Origin: Thermoproteota archaeon
GTDB taxonomy: Archaea > Thermoproteota > Nitrososphaeria_A > Caldarchaeales > Calditenuaceae
Assembly (NCBI GenBank): GCA_030550155.1
Contig: JAUQPZ010000001.1
Coordinates: forward strand, 64,974 to 124,966
DNA length: 59,993 nt
Direction: 5' to 3'
Within the stretch, counting starts at the first letter, position 1; the number at the start of each line of letters is the position of its first letter. This document shows positions 38,794 through 48,400 of this stretch, piece after piece. The notes beneath the pieces are model-generated. The model was not told where the DNA came from. It did not search any database and was given only the letters and a program-made list of their open reading frames with translations. A program made the position numbers and the translations under genes.

Positions 38794-38912
38794 CCTTACT
38801 CACTCCCATTACTTAATCGGATATAAATCTGTATTCTCTATTGGCTCACGCATCTTTGGAGGAGGCGCGGGAGCTTATTTATATATAGGCGCACCCGTGG
38901 TAGAGCAGATGT

Positions 38913-39689
38913 ATGATCGCTCATGTGGGCGAGGCCCTAGCTAGGTTTAGCAGAATTGGCGCCCTGATCTCTCTACTCGGAGCTACTCACGCCCTCAGCC
39001 TCATTCTGAACTGGTTTTCAATCAATTACGACAACGTGGGCAGGAGCCTAATTACAGGTTATACTTTCATGGAGCCTCTCATGCTGTCTCTCAGCGCGGG
39101 TGCTGCGGCAGGCGTTGTCGGAGTATTGTCCTCAAACCTCAGGGACATATCTAAGATCAGGGTTGTGACTCCCTTGGTCTCTTTCACGTCTGCAGGGCTT
39201 GCTCTCCTCTCACCGCTCTACACATATCTTGTAAAGCTGCCCAGCTTTCAGAACCTAAATTACGTGCCTGAGACAGGGCTATTCGCCGCCCTATTCACCG
39301 GCATAGCCATAGCAGGGGCTTCTGTCCTAGCCTTAATCGCGGGGCTGAGAACTAAAGTAACCCAATATATTGGCCCTCAGGCTCGATGGGGGCCGACGGG
39401 AGCTGAGGAATCATTCGTAGAGATTCAGGAGCCGATAGCAGAGCCGTCTCTCAGAACTGTGGAGGAGAGTTTTCAGAGACCCACAGAGGTGGTCGAGCCC
39501 GCCGCCCCCCGGAGAGAAGAGAGAGCGCCGCTTGGGGAGACTCAGTGCCTAATCTGCGGCGATATAGTTTCAGGGTCGGATTCTGTGGAGTGTAAGTCTT
39601 GTGGTGCGCTTTTCCATAAAGACTGTATGAGTGTCTGGATAGATTTAGGGAACAAGTGCCCGTCATGTGGCGCCGAGCTCCGCCTATGA
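38913..39689 (+). CDS. Multi-TM membrane protein with C-terminal RING/PHD-like zinc finger
   Basis: 258 aa; ~4 hydrophobic segments then linker and CLICGDIVSGSDSVECKSCGALFHKDCMSVWIDLGNKCPSCGAEL. Confidence 0.78.
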   Translation: MIAHVGEALARFSRIGALISLLGATHALSLILNWFSINYDNVGRSLITGYTFMEPLMLSLSAGAAAGVVGVLSSNLRDISKIRVVTPLVSFTSAGLALLSPLYTYLVKLPSFQNLNYVPETGLFAALFTGIAIAGASVLALIAGLRTKVTQYIGPQARWGPTGAEESFVEIQEPIAEPSLRTVEESFQRPTEVVEPAAPRREERAPLGETQCLICGDIVSGSDSVECKSCGALFHKDCMSVWIDLGNKCPSCGAELRL

Positions 39690-39779
39690 GTCACCGAGTG
39701 GTTGAGAATAAGGTGAGGCCGTAGCGGCTAGGCTGGTTTCCTCAGCTATTTATTCGCGCAATACAAATAGTTTAAGGGT

Positions 39780-41285
39780 ATGCCTGAGCAGCTCACCGAC
39801 AAAATAGTCCAGCTGGCTCTCAGGAGAGGGTTCTTTAACCCTACCGCCGAGATTTACAGAGCGCCAGCCGGCTTCTATGACCTCGGGCCCCTAGGCGCCC
39901 TAGTGAAATCAAACCTCGTGAGCTTTTGGATTGATGAGTTCGTGAGGAGGGAGACATCATACGAGGTCTTCCTCATAGACGGTTCACTAATCCTGCCATA
40001 CGACGTGTTGAAGGCGTCGGGACACGTGGATAAATTTAGCGACCCCAAGGCGTCATGCAAAAGCTGCGGCAGGATCTACAGGGTTGACCAGCTCATAGAG
40101 GAGGCCTTGGGGCTGAAAGTTGAGGGGAAGAGCCTGGAAGAGCTGGAACAGATTGTTAAAACGAGAGGCGTCAGGTGTCCTCACTGCAGAGGAGAGCTAT
40201 CAGATTTTAGGGAGCACCACCTCATGTTCAAGCTCTCTGTCGGTGGAGCTGAAGAGTCGGCCTTCTTGAGGCCCGAGACAGCGCAGAACATATTCCTCAA
40301 TTTTAAGAGAATTACATATGGCATGAGGGCTAAACTTCCCTTCGGCGTGGCTCAGGTGGGTAAATCTTTCCGGAACGAGATAGCGCCGAGGCAGTCTGTG
40401 ATAAGGCTTAGAGAGTTCAGCCAGATGGAGATTGAGCTATTCTTCGCGCCAAACGATGAGAGGGGGCCGAGGGGGTTTGAGGAGGTTGCCGACACGGAGA
40501 TACGTATTCTGACACGGGAGGAGCAGCTGCACGGTGGAGAGGAGCCCATAGAGTTGAAGGCCGGAGACGCTGTAGCCGAGGGAATCGTGCCGAACAGATT
40601 TTTGGCCTATTATCTCGCAAAAGAGGTTAGATTCTTCAAGCTCCTTGGAATTCCACCCGAGAACACTAGGTTTAGACACCTTCTACCCGAAGAGACCCCC
40701 CACTACTCAGGCGGAAACTTCGATCTCGAGGTGAAATTCTCTTTTGGCTGGAAGGAGATCGTTGGAAACGCTTATCGCAGAGACTATGACCTTACAGTTC
40801 ACTCTAGGGGCTCAGGAGAGGACCTCTCAATCGACAACAACGGCGTCAAGATGATACCGCACGTGGTTGAGCCCTCATTCGGAGTAGAGAGAATAATCTA
40901 CGCGATCCTTGAACACTCGTATCGTGAGGGAGAGAGGGACTGGCCGCTCCTGAAGTTGCCGAGAATTATCTCGCCGATAAAGGCAGCAATCTTCCCTCTT
41001 CTTGATAGAGAGAATCTCACATCTAAGGCCCTAGACGTCTACTACGCGTTAAAGAGGTCTAGAAAGGCGATCCCCGTGTATTACGATGACCGCGGCTCGA
41101 TTGGCAGAAGATATGCAAGGGCCGACGAAGTGGGCGTAAACCTCTGCATCACGATCGACTACCAGACACTCCAAGACGACACCGTAACTGTCAGGGACAG
41201 AGACACTGCCGAGCAGGCCAGAGTAAAGATCAGCGATCTTGAGGACCTGATATACAACGACATGTTCAGGCTGGAAGGAGTGTAG
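39780..41285 (+). CDS. glyS: Glycyl-tRNA synthetase
   Basis: 501 aa class II aaRS; RRGFFNPTAEIYRAPAGFYDLGPLGALVKSN, FLRPETAQNIFLNFKRI, VGKSFRNEIAPRQSVIRLREFSQMEIE. Confidence 0.96.
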   Translation: MPEQLTDKIVQLALRRGFFNPTAEIYRAPAGFYDLGPLGALVKSNLVSFWIDEFVRRETSYEVFLIDGSLILPYDVLKASGHVDKFSDPKASCKSCGRIYRVDQLIEEALGLKVEGKSLEELEQIVKTRGVRCPHCRGELSDFREHHLMFKLSVGGAEESAFLRPETAQNIFLNFKRITYGMRAKLPFGVAQVGKSFRNEIAPRQSVIRLREFSQMEIELFFAPNDERGPRGFEEVADTEIRILTREEQLHGGEEPIELKAGDAVAEGIVPNRFLAYYLAKEVRFFKLLGIPPENTRFRHLLPEETPHYSGGNFDLEVKFSFGWKEIVGNAYRRDYDLTVHSRGSGEDLSIDNNGVKMIPHVVEPSFGVERIIYAILEHSYREGERDWPLLKLPRIISPIKAAIFPLLDRENLTSKALDVYYALKRSRKAIPVYYDDRGSIGRRYARADEVGVNLCITIDYQTLQDDTVTVRDRDTAEQARVKISDLEDLIYNDMFRLEGV

Positions 41286-41325
41286 AGTTGCTGCTCCTCC
41301 AGACATACATCGTTTTAGATGAGGG

Positions 41326-41865
41326 ATGCGTCAGAGACTTTTGATTGGGGTTACTGGGCCGCCCGGATGCGGGAAGACAACGGCCGTTGAGCGAGCCTCT
41401 GAGCTCTTGAAGAAGAACGGTTTTCGGGTCTCCGGGATTTTGACGCGTGAGGTCAGGGTTGAGGGGAGGCGGATAGGTTTCGACATCATCGATGTTGAGA
41501 CAGGGGCCAGCCGACCCCTTGCTAGGGTGTCTGACGAGGGAGGAGCGCGGCTGGGGAAATACAGGGTTTACAAGGAGAATCTCGACGGCTTCGCCACAGA
41601 GTTGTTGAGGGGGGCTTTGGCGCAGGATGTGTTAGTTGTTATCGACGAGGTGGGGCCTATGGAGCTTATGAGCCAGCGGTTTAGGCAGATGCTGAGGCAG
41701 CTCTTAAAAGAGGCGAAAGAATCTCTTCTCACACTTCACTACTATTCTAGAGACCCGATTGTGCTGGAGGCGCGGACAGCTGTATCAGAGCTTATCGAGT
41801 TGAGGAGGGGAGAGGCCGTTGCTGTTGCAGAGAGAATTGCCAAGATCTTCATCAATAACAGGTGA
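41326..41865 (+). CDS. THEP1-type nucleoside-triphosphatase
   Basis: 179 aa; GVTGPPGCGKTTAVERA, SGILTREVRVEGRRIGFDIIDVETG, VVIDEVGPMEL. Confidence 0.9.
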   Translation: MRQRLLIGVTGPPGCGKTTAVERASELLKKNGFRVSGILTREVRVEGRRIGFDIIDVETGASRPLARVSDEGGARLGKYRVYKENLDGFATELLRGALAQDVLVVIDEVGPMELMSQRFRQMLRQLLKEAKESLLTLHYYSRDPIVLEARTAVSELIELRRGEAVAVAERIAKIFINNR

Positions 41866-43057
41866 GGGTATTTTGGGGGCGGTTTCCTCACTCCCCTTCG
41901 CAACAAAGATAGTAAAAGAGGGGTGTGCAGAGCTAGTTGTCCCCGAGACAAGCGAGCAGCTCGCCACCACGAGGCTACCAGCCTTCTATAACCCCCTCTC
42001 AAAGGTTTCCAGAGACATCGCGGTCTTGGCGACAAACGCGTACTTCTCTGGGAGCGGCAGCGGTACAGTCGCGGAGCCCCTCGCAGGAACCGGCGCACGC
42101 GTCATCAGGCTCCTCCTCGAGTCGGGGGTTTTCTCCGAGGCTGTTGCGGGAGACATCTCTGAGTGGGCTGTTAAGCTCATGAAGATTAACGTGGAGCGTA
42201 ACGGCTTGGGTGGACGCGTCAGCATAGAGCGCTCTGACGCCAACCTGTTGCTCTCGAGACTGGCTACCGAGGATAGGGCCAGCTACGTCGATATAGATCC
42301 TTTTGGCTCGCCTGTGAAGTTTCTTGAGAACGGTTTTAGGGCCACGGGGAGGCGGGGCCTGATAGGGGTCTCGGCAACGGATTTGGCTGCTCTCTCAGGT
42401 TCGTCGCGAAGAACGGCGCTTTGGAGATATGGGCTCACGCTTGTAAAGACCAGTTTCTTTAAGGAGGTTGCGATAAGGGCTCTAACGGCGGTCGCCGCCA
42501 TGACTGCTGCGCGCCTAGGGCTTGGGGCCGAGCCTATTTTGTCTGTCGCATACAGGCACTTTGTAAGAGTATTCCTCTCCGTTGATAAGGGCAGGAGGAA
42601 AGCCTACGAAGCCGCCGCCAAGGTCGGATACCTCGTCTATTGTAGAGAGTGCCTGAATACTTTCGTCATGAAAAGCATCTCAAATTGGACAGAGAAATGC
42701 AGCTTATGCGGGGGCAGCAACGCGGCCCTCGGCCCCATCTGGACGGGTAAGCTCTATGAGCGGAGCGTATTGGAGAAGATACTGGCCTCCAAGCTTGCAG
42801 GCGACCCGACATATGAGGAGGCCATGAAACTATTCATGATGCTGGTGCAGGAGCCGGAAGATGTGCCGTGGTCATTTCAACTCGCGGAGGTGTCGAGGCG
42901 GGCAAGAACATCGCCTCCGAAGTCAAGAGCGGTGGTCGATAGGCTCAGGGAACTCGGATACAGGGCCTCGATTACTCACTACGACCGGGCCGCGATAAAG
43001 ACGGACGCCCCAGCGAATATACTCCTTCAGCTTGTCAGAGAGTTGGCCGGCAAATAA
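41819..43057 (+). CDS. trm1: tRNA (guanine26-N2)-dimethyltransferase
   Basis: 412 aa; FYNPLSKVSRDIAVLA, AEPLAGTGARVIRLLLE, YVDIDPFGSPVKFLENGFRA, C-terminal Zn site CRECLNTF...EKCSLCGG. True start may lie slightly downstream. Confidence 0.93.
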   Translation: MLLQRELPRSSSITGEGILGAVSSLPFATKIVKEGCAELVVPETSEQLATTRLPAFYNPLSKVSRDIAVLATNAYFSGSGSGTVAEPLAGTGARVIRLLLESGVFSEAVAGDISEWAVKLMKINVERNGLGGRVSIERSDANLLLSRLATEDRASYVDIDPFGSPVKFLENGFRATGRRGLIGVSATDLAALSGSSRRTALWRYGLTLVKTSFFKEVAIRALTAVAAMTAARLGLGAEPILSVAYRHFVRVFLSVDKGRRKAYEAAAKVGYLVYCRECLNTFVMKSISNWTEKCSLCGGSNAALGPIWTGKLYERSVLEKILASKLAGDPTYEEAMKLFMMLVQEPEDVPWSFQLAEVSRRARTSPPKSRAVVDRLRELGYRASITHYDRAAIKTDAPANILLQLVRELAGK

Positions 43058-43116
43058 CGTGTAACAGGAGGGGCATGCATCTTTGATATATAGAGGGGCT
43101 AAGGCCTCCTACATAC

Positions 43117-43470
43117 ATGAGGGTATGGGTCACCGGTGATTGGGAGGAGCTCTTTCAGGGAGTATTCAGGAAGATAGTGGCTCATAACGCCCAGGTCATG
43201 CTTATGCTGGTCAAGATAATGCCGGGCGCTGTAGTCCCGATGCACAGCCACCTGAATCTTCAGGCAGGAGTCGTGCTCAGGGGCTCACTTCTCTTCAAGA
43301 CAGGAACCGGAGAGAGAGTGCTTGTGGCAGGTAACTCCTATCTGTTAGACCCCTGGGAGAACCATGAGGTAAAAAACATAGGAGAAGAAGAAGCCTTAGC
43401 ACTCGATGTCTTCCACCCCGCGAGAGAAGACTACGCTAAGTCTGCGAGGCCGCCAGACTACGAAGTGTAG
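43117..43470 (+). CDS. Cupin-domain protein
   Basis: 117 aa; PGAVVPMHSHLNLQAGVVLRGSLLFKTG...DPWENHEVKNIG. Confidence 0.85.
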   Translation: MRVWVTGDWEELFQGVFRKIVAHNAQVMLMLVKIMPGAVVPMHSHLNLQAGVVLRGSLLFKTGTGERVLVAGNSYLLDPWENHEVKNIGEEEALALDVFHPAREDYAKSARPPDYEV

Positions 43471-43483
43471 CTTGAAAAGCTCA

Positions 43484-44122
43484 TTAGCTCGGCCGAAGCT
43501 TAAGATTCTCCCTAACGTAGAGCCGGGCCACATAGAAAGCAACAAGAAATATGGCGACGACTGCCACATACCTGATGGGGTCGGGTACGAACCTGGAAGG
43601 TGTTATGATTAGAGAGATTGCTGCTAGCGTGGGTGGAATAAGAATGGCCAGTATTACAAGGAAGAAGGTCTCCACAAAGTTCTTGTCAGATAGCAGCCTA
43701 GCCAGCGAGTTTAGCCAGCTGTCCCTCACATCCACCTCAAGGTCCGGAGAGCCGCCTAACCCGTAAATTTTTACGGCCAAATCGTTAAAGAGCCCTGCAT
43801 CACTGGCCGCAAACCCATCCTCCCTGACAAGCCCGTATAAGACGCCGTCCTTAACAATTCTGACCTCTGGAGGCACGAAAACCACGTCGAGGCCGCGAAG
43901 CTTCGCAACTCTGTGGACAGCCCTGACGACTCCATCGCTAACCTTCAAAGCCAGCTTATCGTCAAAGTAGCCCAGGAGAGGCGGATCTGCTGAAAGGACC
44001 CTGTTTATGGTTATGTTCCCCTCCCTAAAGAGTGGGAAGGATGACTGAATAACCGCCAGCCCCTTACCTTCGCTTAACCGCTGCTGCACCCAGCTACGGG
44101 CTTTCTGAAAAGCCTCCGACAA
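43484..44122 (-). CDS. Hypothetical protein with C-terminal TM pair
   Basis: 212 aa; soluble N-terminal region then two hydrophobic helices. Confidence 0.6.
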   Translation of the reverse strand: MSEAFQKARSWVQQRLSEGKGLAVIQSSFPLFREGNITINRVLSADPPLLGYFDDKLALKVSDGVVRAVHRVAKLRGLDVVFVPPEVRIVKDGVLYGLVREDGFAASDAGLFNDLAVKIYGLGGSPDLEVDVRDSWLNSLARLLSDKNFVETFFLVILAILIPPTLAAISLIITPSRFVPDPIRYVAVVAIFLVAFYVARLYVRENLKLRPS

Positions 44123-44135
44123 CTCTCAATCCCAC

Positions 44136-44885
44136 TCAGGCACCTGGCACAATTTGACTCTTATCCTCCCCCGCCGCCTTGGAGTCACTTCCACCAATCA
44201 CCAAGTTGGAGGCAGGCAAAGTCACCGTAATCCTGACTTTGTCGCCGTCAGTCAACCCATACTTCCCCCTGAGGTAAACCGGAGAGACAACCTCTACCAC
44301 GTTTTCTCCGTAGTGTGTCCTCTCGATATAGAGGATCGCGCACAGGTCAGAATTGTTAAAAGAGGCGAGTATAGCCTTCGCTCCGCCGTACGTCCTATTC
44401 CTATCCCTGTAACCCTCAATTACTATGTCCGCATACTTGTTGATGATTCTCCTGTTCTGTATCGCATCCCATGATAGGAGGTTAACGTTAAGAGTGCCAG
44501 GATAGGGGTCGAAGCCCAGCTTTTTCCGAATCTGGTCCCGATACCATGGAAGCGAGATATAGTAGGCGCCTTCACCCATCCCGCTGAATACTCTGCCCTC
44601 TAAAACAACCTCGACAGGCCTCTCAATAACACGCTTCAACTCAGTATAAAGCTCCGACAACTCGTTAACAGCCTTCTCTGTCAATCTCACGTAACACGAC
44701 CTCCCAACCATCCGCCTCTCAATAAACCCCTCCTTCTCCAATTTTATCATAATCCTAGACGCGGACTGCTGAGAGGTATTGAGGTGTTTTGCGAGAACAG
44801 GTGTTGTGACTTGAACTCCGGTGCCGAATCCTTTCCTCTCGTACAGATATAGTATGAGGCGGAGCTGCATTTTGTTAAGATTCAT
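44136..44885 (-). CDS. ribK: CTP-dependent riboflavin kinase with N-terminal HTH
   Basis: 249 aa; wHTH plus GRVFSGMGEGAYYISLPWYRDQIRKKLGFDPYPGTLNVNL. Confidence 0.92.
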   Translation of the reverse strand: MNLNKMQLRLILYLYERKGFGTGVQVTTPVLAKHLNTSQQSASRIMIKLEKEGFIERRMVGRSCYVRLTEKAVNELSELYTELKRVIERPVEVVLEGRVFSGMGEGAYYISLPWYRDQIRKKLGFDPYPGTLNVNLLSWDAIQNRRIINKYADIVIEGYRDRNRTYGGAKAILASFNNSDLCAILYIERTHYGENVVEVVSPVYLRGKYGLTDGDKVRITVTLPASNLVIGGSDSKAAGEDKSQIVPGA

Positions 44886-44999
44886 CTAATATTACATTGT
44901 TATATCCACCTCATTAATATTTTTTCCCACACCTTTGTAAGCTTATCTTGGAGGGGTACTGGAAGATCCGAGTAAAACCCCCACCAAGAGCTTGGGGCC

Positions 45000-45629
45000 T
45001 CAGAACTGTATCGTCTCCATCTTTACAACACCAGACCTGCCTATAACAAGAATGTCTATACCGTTGCCACTGGCAGAGTCACGAGTCACCCCCGCCTTTA
45101 CAGCCTTCAAAGCCAAGTCGCTAATATCGTTCAGCGACATGCCGGCCCTAAACGAAGTCTCAAGAACCCCCGCAGCTATCTCCGCGCCGCTTCCAACCGC
45201 TGTATAGTCGTCCTCTATGAGTGAGCCCAAGGGGTCGAGCACATAGATGTGCGGGCCTGTGGAGTCGACACCACCGACTATGGTCTCGGTGAAGTAAGGG
45301 AAGAACCGGCTTCCGAAGAGATAGTTTGACAGGACTTTTGCCACCGTGTTTACGTTTGGTAGCTTGCCCTGCTCGATTATGTATAGGTTGACCAGTGCCT
45401 TTGCCTCCCTGATGAGGCCCTGCATGTCTGAGACGAGGCCCGCGCAGGCCGCGCCTGTGTTTTTTGTGATCTGGAAAACCTTTTGAGCGTTCTTGGAGAC
45501 GACAAAGGTTCCATAAGATAGCCTCTTCTCAGAGGCTAAAGCAACACCGTCCACGCCCTTAATACCTACAGTGGTCGCTCCAGGGATTATATAGTAGCCT
45601 TGCTGCATGCCATTCAAATTTCCAGCCAA
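45000..45629 (-). CDS. psmB1: Proteasome beta subunit, PsmB1-like (non-catalytic type)
   Basis: 209 aa; PGATTVGIKGVDGVALASEKRLSYGTFVVSKNAQKVFQI, GGVDSTGPHIYVLDPLGSLIEDDYTAVGSGAEIAAGVLE. Confidence 0.92.
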   Translation of the reverse strand: MAGNLNGMQQGYYIIPGATTVGIKGVDGVALASEKRLSYGTFVVSKNAQKVFQITKNTGAACAGLVSDMQGLIREAKALVNLYIIEQGKLPNVNTVAKVLSNYLFGSRFFPYFTETIVGGVDSTGPHIYVLDPLGSLIEDDYTAVGSGAEIAAGVLETSFRAGMSLNDISDLALKAVKAGVTRDSASGNGIDILVIGRSGVVKMETIQF

Positions 45630-45736
45630 CCTTTTAACCCTTCCTTAACCCCGCGACTTGCCTAGCTGGCAGAACTCAAGCAAAGCTTTGGACCGAGAGC
45701 CACCTTTATTTAGCACCTGCTCAACCTCATGACTAG

Positions 45737-46219
45737 ATGTCGCAGCAAGAGATCAGACTCATAGTCAGGCTGCTTAACACAGACTTGGACGGGAGCAAAA
45801 AGATACCTTATGCCCTCGCGGGGATAAGGGGCGTGGGGATAAGCTTGGGATACGCCATCGCTAGGGCTCTGAGCATTGACCCTGAGCTGAGGCTGGGCCA
45901 ACTTTCCGATCAACAGCTATCACTGATTGAGGATTGCATCAAAAATCCGTCGAAGTATGGAATACCGGCTTGGATGCTTAACAATCGTCGCGACCCTGTT
46001 ACAGGGAGGGACTTACACCTTACGGGCGCCGAGCTGGAACTTTCTATAAAGGAGTATATTCAGAGGGAAATGAGGATAAAGTCGTGGAGGGGTGTTCGCC
46101 ACTCGCTCGGGTTGAAGGTGAGGGGGCAGAGGACTAGGACGACTGGTAGGAAGGCTGGGCCGGTTGGAGTGGTTAGGAAAGCGATGGAGGCTGCGTCAAA
46201 GGAGTCCAGTAAGAGCTAA
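45737..46219 (+). CDS. rps13: 30S ribosomal protein S13
   Basis: 160 aa; LNTDLDGSKKIPYALAGIRGVGISLGYAIA, SWRGVRHSLGLKVRGQRTRTTGRKAGPVGV. Confidence 0.97.
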   Translation: MSQQEIRLIVRLLNTDLDGSKKIPYALAGIRGVGISLGYAIARALSIDPELRLGQLSDQQLSLIEDCIKNPSKYGIPAWMLNNRRDPVTGRDLHLTGAELELSIKEYIQREMRIKSWRGVRHSLGLKVRGQRTRTTGRKAGPVGVVRKAMEAASKESSKS

Positions 46220-47340
46220 GGCTTCTCCACTGACTCTCTGGCCATCCTCGCGCCCTCTACAAGGTTCTTCTCCTTTCTGAGCGCCACTTCCCACCTTCTA
46301 GTCCTAAGGCCACAGTCGTTGCACGCGATAACCTTTGAAGGGTCGCCGAGCAACTGTGCCGAATACAGAAGCCTATCTCTCACTAGCTCGGGTGGCTCTA
46401 TAAAATCTGTGTGAACGTCTATAACCCCGGGGGCTATCGCGAAGCTCGCGGAATAGTCTCGGAAAAGTTTCAGCACCTGATACCCCCTCCTATTTTCATG
46501 CTCTACTCCAGCTCTGACTGTGTCTCTATTCGCGCACTCAATAGAGAGCTCGTGTGACTTGGCTTCGAGGATGTGGGGGAAGAGGAGGCTGTAGTCGCTA
46601 TAACAGATGTGTATTGTGAAGCGAGCGCTGATTCCTCTCACGAGCTCGTTGAAGGCCTCTACAAAAAGTTGGACCTCGTCTGGCTTGGTGGTCGCGGCAG
46701 GCTCATCGATCTGTATTCTATTGGCGCCTTTCTCCACGAGAGAATGCACGACAGGTCTAACAATCTCCAGCGCGAGATCAAACACCATCTCCCTCTTCGC
46801 CTCTCTTCTCCTCTGAATTAGGCTACCTTGGCGGCCGGCCTTTGCCACGTAGTATTCGTCAAAGCTCCACTCTGCGAGAGTATACGGCCCGGTCAGAGGC
46901 ACCTTGACCTCCCTCCGCGCATGCTTCTTTGCGAAGAGGAACTCAGAGACATAGCTGTTTTCCAAGATCCTTGGCTTTGACCTTATAGCCGCTTTGTTAT
47001 AGGTCTCCGCGTCCCAGACTTTCACTTTTCCGAGAAACTCGACGCCGCCCACTTGACGCATGGCGTGCTCATACATCTCTATCCGTTTCTGCTCACCGTC
47101 CCAAACCACGTCAAGCCCAGCAGCCTCATGAAGCCTTAAGGCGTATAGCGACGCCCAGTCCCTCAGCTCCTCCGCCGCGAACTCGCCTCTCCTGAGTTTT
47201 TCCAATAGGACCTGGTATTCCTCCACCCCCAGCACTCTCCCCCAATACTCAGTCTCAGCGACTGCCCTCTCATCGATTCTCTTCCTCAGGAACGGAGCCC
47301 TCATCAGACTGCCGATTTCCTGTGTAGGGAAGAGCCTCAA
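46216..47340 (-). CDS. metE: MetE-like methionine synthase catalytic (C-terminal) half
   Basis: 374 aa; RIQIDEPAATTKP, FTIHICYSDY and VIACNDCGLRTR (H-x-C ... C zinc ligands). Confidence 0.85.
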   Translation of the reverse strand: MRLFPTQEIGSLMRAPFLRKRIDERAVAETEYWGRVLGVEEYQVLLEKLRRGEFAAEELRDWASLYALRLHEAAGLDVVWDGEQKRIEMYEHAMRQVGGVEFLGKVKVWDAETYNKAAIRSKPRILENSYVSEFLFAKKHARREVKVPLTGPYTLAEWSFDEYYVAKAGRQGSLIQRRREAKREMVFDLALEIVRPVVHSLVEKGANRIQIDEPAATTKPDEVQLFVEAFNELVRGISARFTIHICYSDYSLLFPHILEAKSHELSIECANRDTVRAGVEHENRRGYQVLKLFRDYSASFAIAPGVIDVHTDFIEPPELVRDRLLYSAQLLGDPSKVIACNDCGLRTRRWEVALRKEKNLVEGARMARESVEKP

Positions 47341-47343
47341 AAC

Positions 47344-48303
47344 TTATGATCCCCCCAAGGCACTGTAGGCCTCCGAGAGCCTCCTCATCTTCTTCTCTGC
47401 TACACTCTTCGGAAGATACTCTAAATCCGTTGAGGTGGTGAGATGATAGGACCTCGCCCCGAGGCTCTCCGCGACCATCTCAAAGACCTCTTTAACATCG
47501 TCAACGCTCTCAACGTAGCTGTTCCTCGCATCCAGGCACCCAATGGCTACTGAGCCGCGGAATGAATAGCCCTTAAGACCGTCTAAGTTTGTTGCGTAGG
47601 GGTCTATCCCGATGATGTCTGCTGGAAAGTCAAGAATCCATGGAATCGCGTTTGAGGCGTCTGTGAAGTGTAGATGAATCATGGTCTCCCCATCTACGCT
47701 GTTTTTGATCTTTCTAAATGCTTCCTTCATAGTCTCCACATGATCCGGTTTAGGGCGTCCCGACGAGTAACAGGGCGCGCTCAGCTGCACGAGGGCTGGC
47801 TGAGCATCGGACAGGTCTCTCAATTCATCAGCAATAACGCCAGCAATATCTAGGACAAGGTCCTCCCACTGGCGATAAGCCTGATTTAGTGAGAGGGTGT
47901 AAAACGTGTATGGATCGGGTAGAATGAGCTTCCAATTTAACCCTCTGACCAGCTCTGTGAATAGATACTTGTCCAGTATGGTCGTTGTCCGTGAGATGTT
48001 AGAGACTATTATGGGCTTCTTATAAAACAGGTTGTTGTCGAACCAGCGCGTCAATGGGCCTATCTTGACACCGGATAAGAGCTCCGAGAATGGCCTGAAT
48101 ATGTCATGCCAGAGGAGCTGCCCCTCAACCACATATGTCATGCCAAGGCTTTTCTGAAGCTTGAGAAGGCCCTCGGTCTCGTGTCTAGCCAGCTCCTTCA
48201 CCGCCTCGTATGTCTCTCGTCCCTCAGCGAGCCTCCTATAAGCGGCTATCAGTGCTTCAGATCTCGGCAACACTCCCCCAAGGTGGCATGCATCCACCTT
48301 CAA
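47344..48303 (-). CDS. MetE-like protein, N-terminal-half homologue
   Basis: 319 aa, adjacent to and in the same orientation as 46216-47340; GLNWKLILPDPYTFYTLSLN, VQLSAPCYSSG; lacks the catalytic Cys at IHLHF. Confidence 0.75.
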   Translation of the reverse strand: MKVDACHLGGVLPRSEALIAAYRRLAEGRETYEAVKELARHETEGLLKLQKSLGMTYVVEGQLLWHDIFRPFSELLSGVKIGPLTRWFDNNLFYKKPIIVSNISRTTTILDKYLFTELVRGLNWKLILPDPYTFYTLSLNQAYRQWEDLVLDIAGVIADELRDLSDAQPALVQLSAPCYSSGRPKPDHVETMKEAFRKIKNSVDGETMIHLHFTDASNAIPWILDFPADIIGIDPYATNLDGLKGYSFRGSVAIGCLDARNSYVESVDDVKEVFEMVAESLGARSYHLTTSTDLEYLPKSVAEKKMRRLSEAYSALGGS

Positions 48304-48400
48304 GCCTGAGTCACCTTAAAGCTACATAACAACCGTAATAAAGACGTTCCACTAGGATAATCCCTTTATCCCGGCAGGCCAACATAGACAGGGCTGAATC

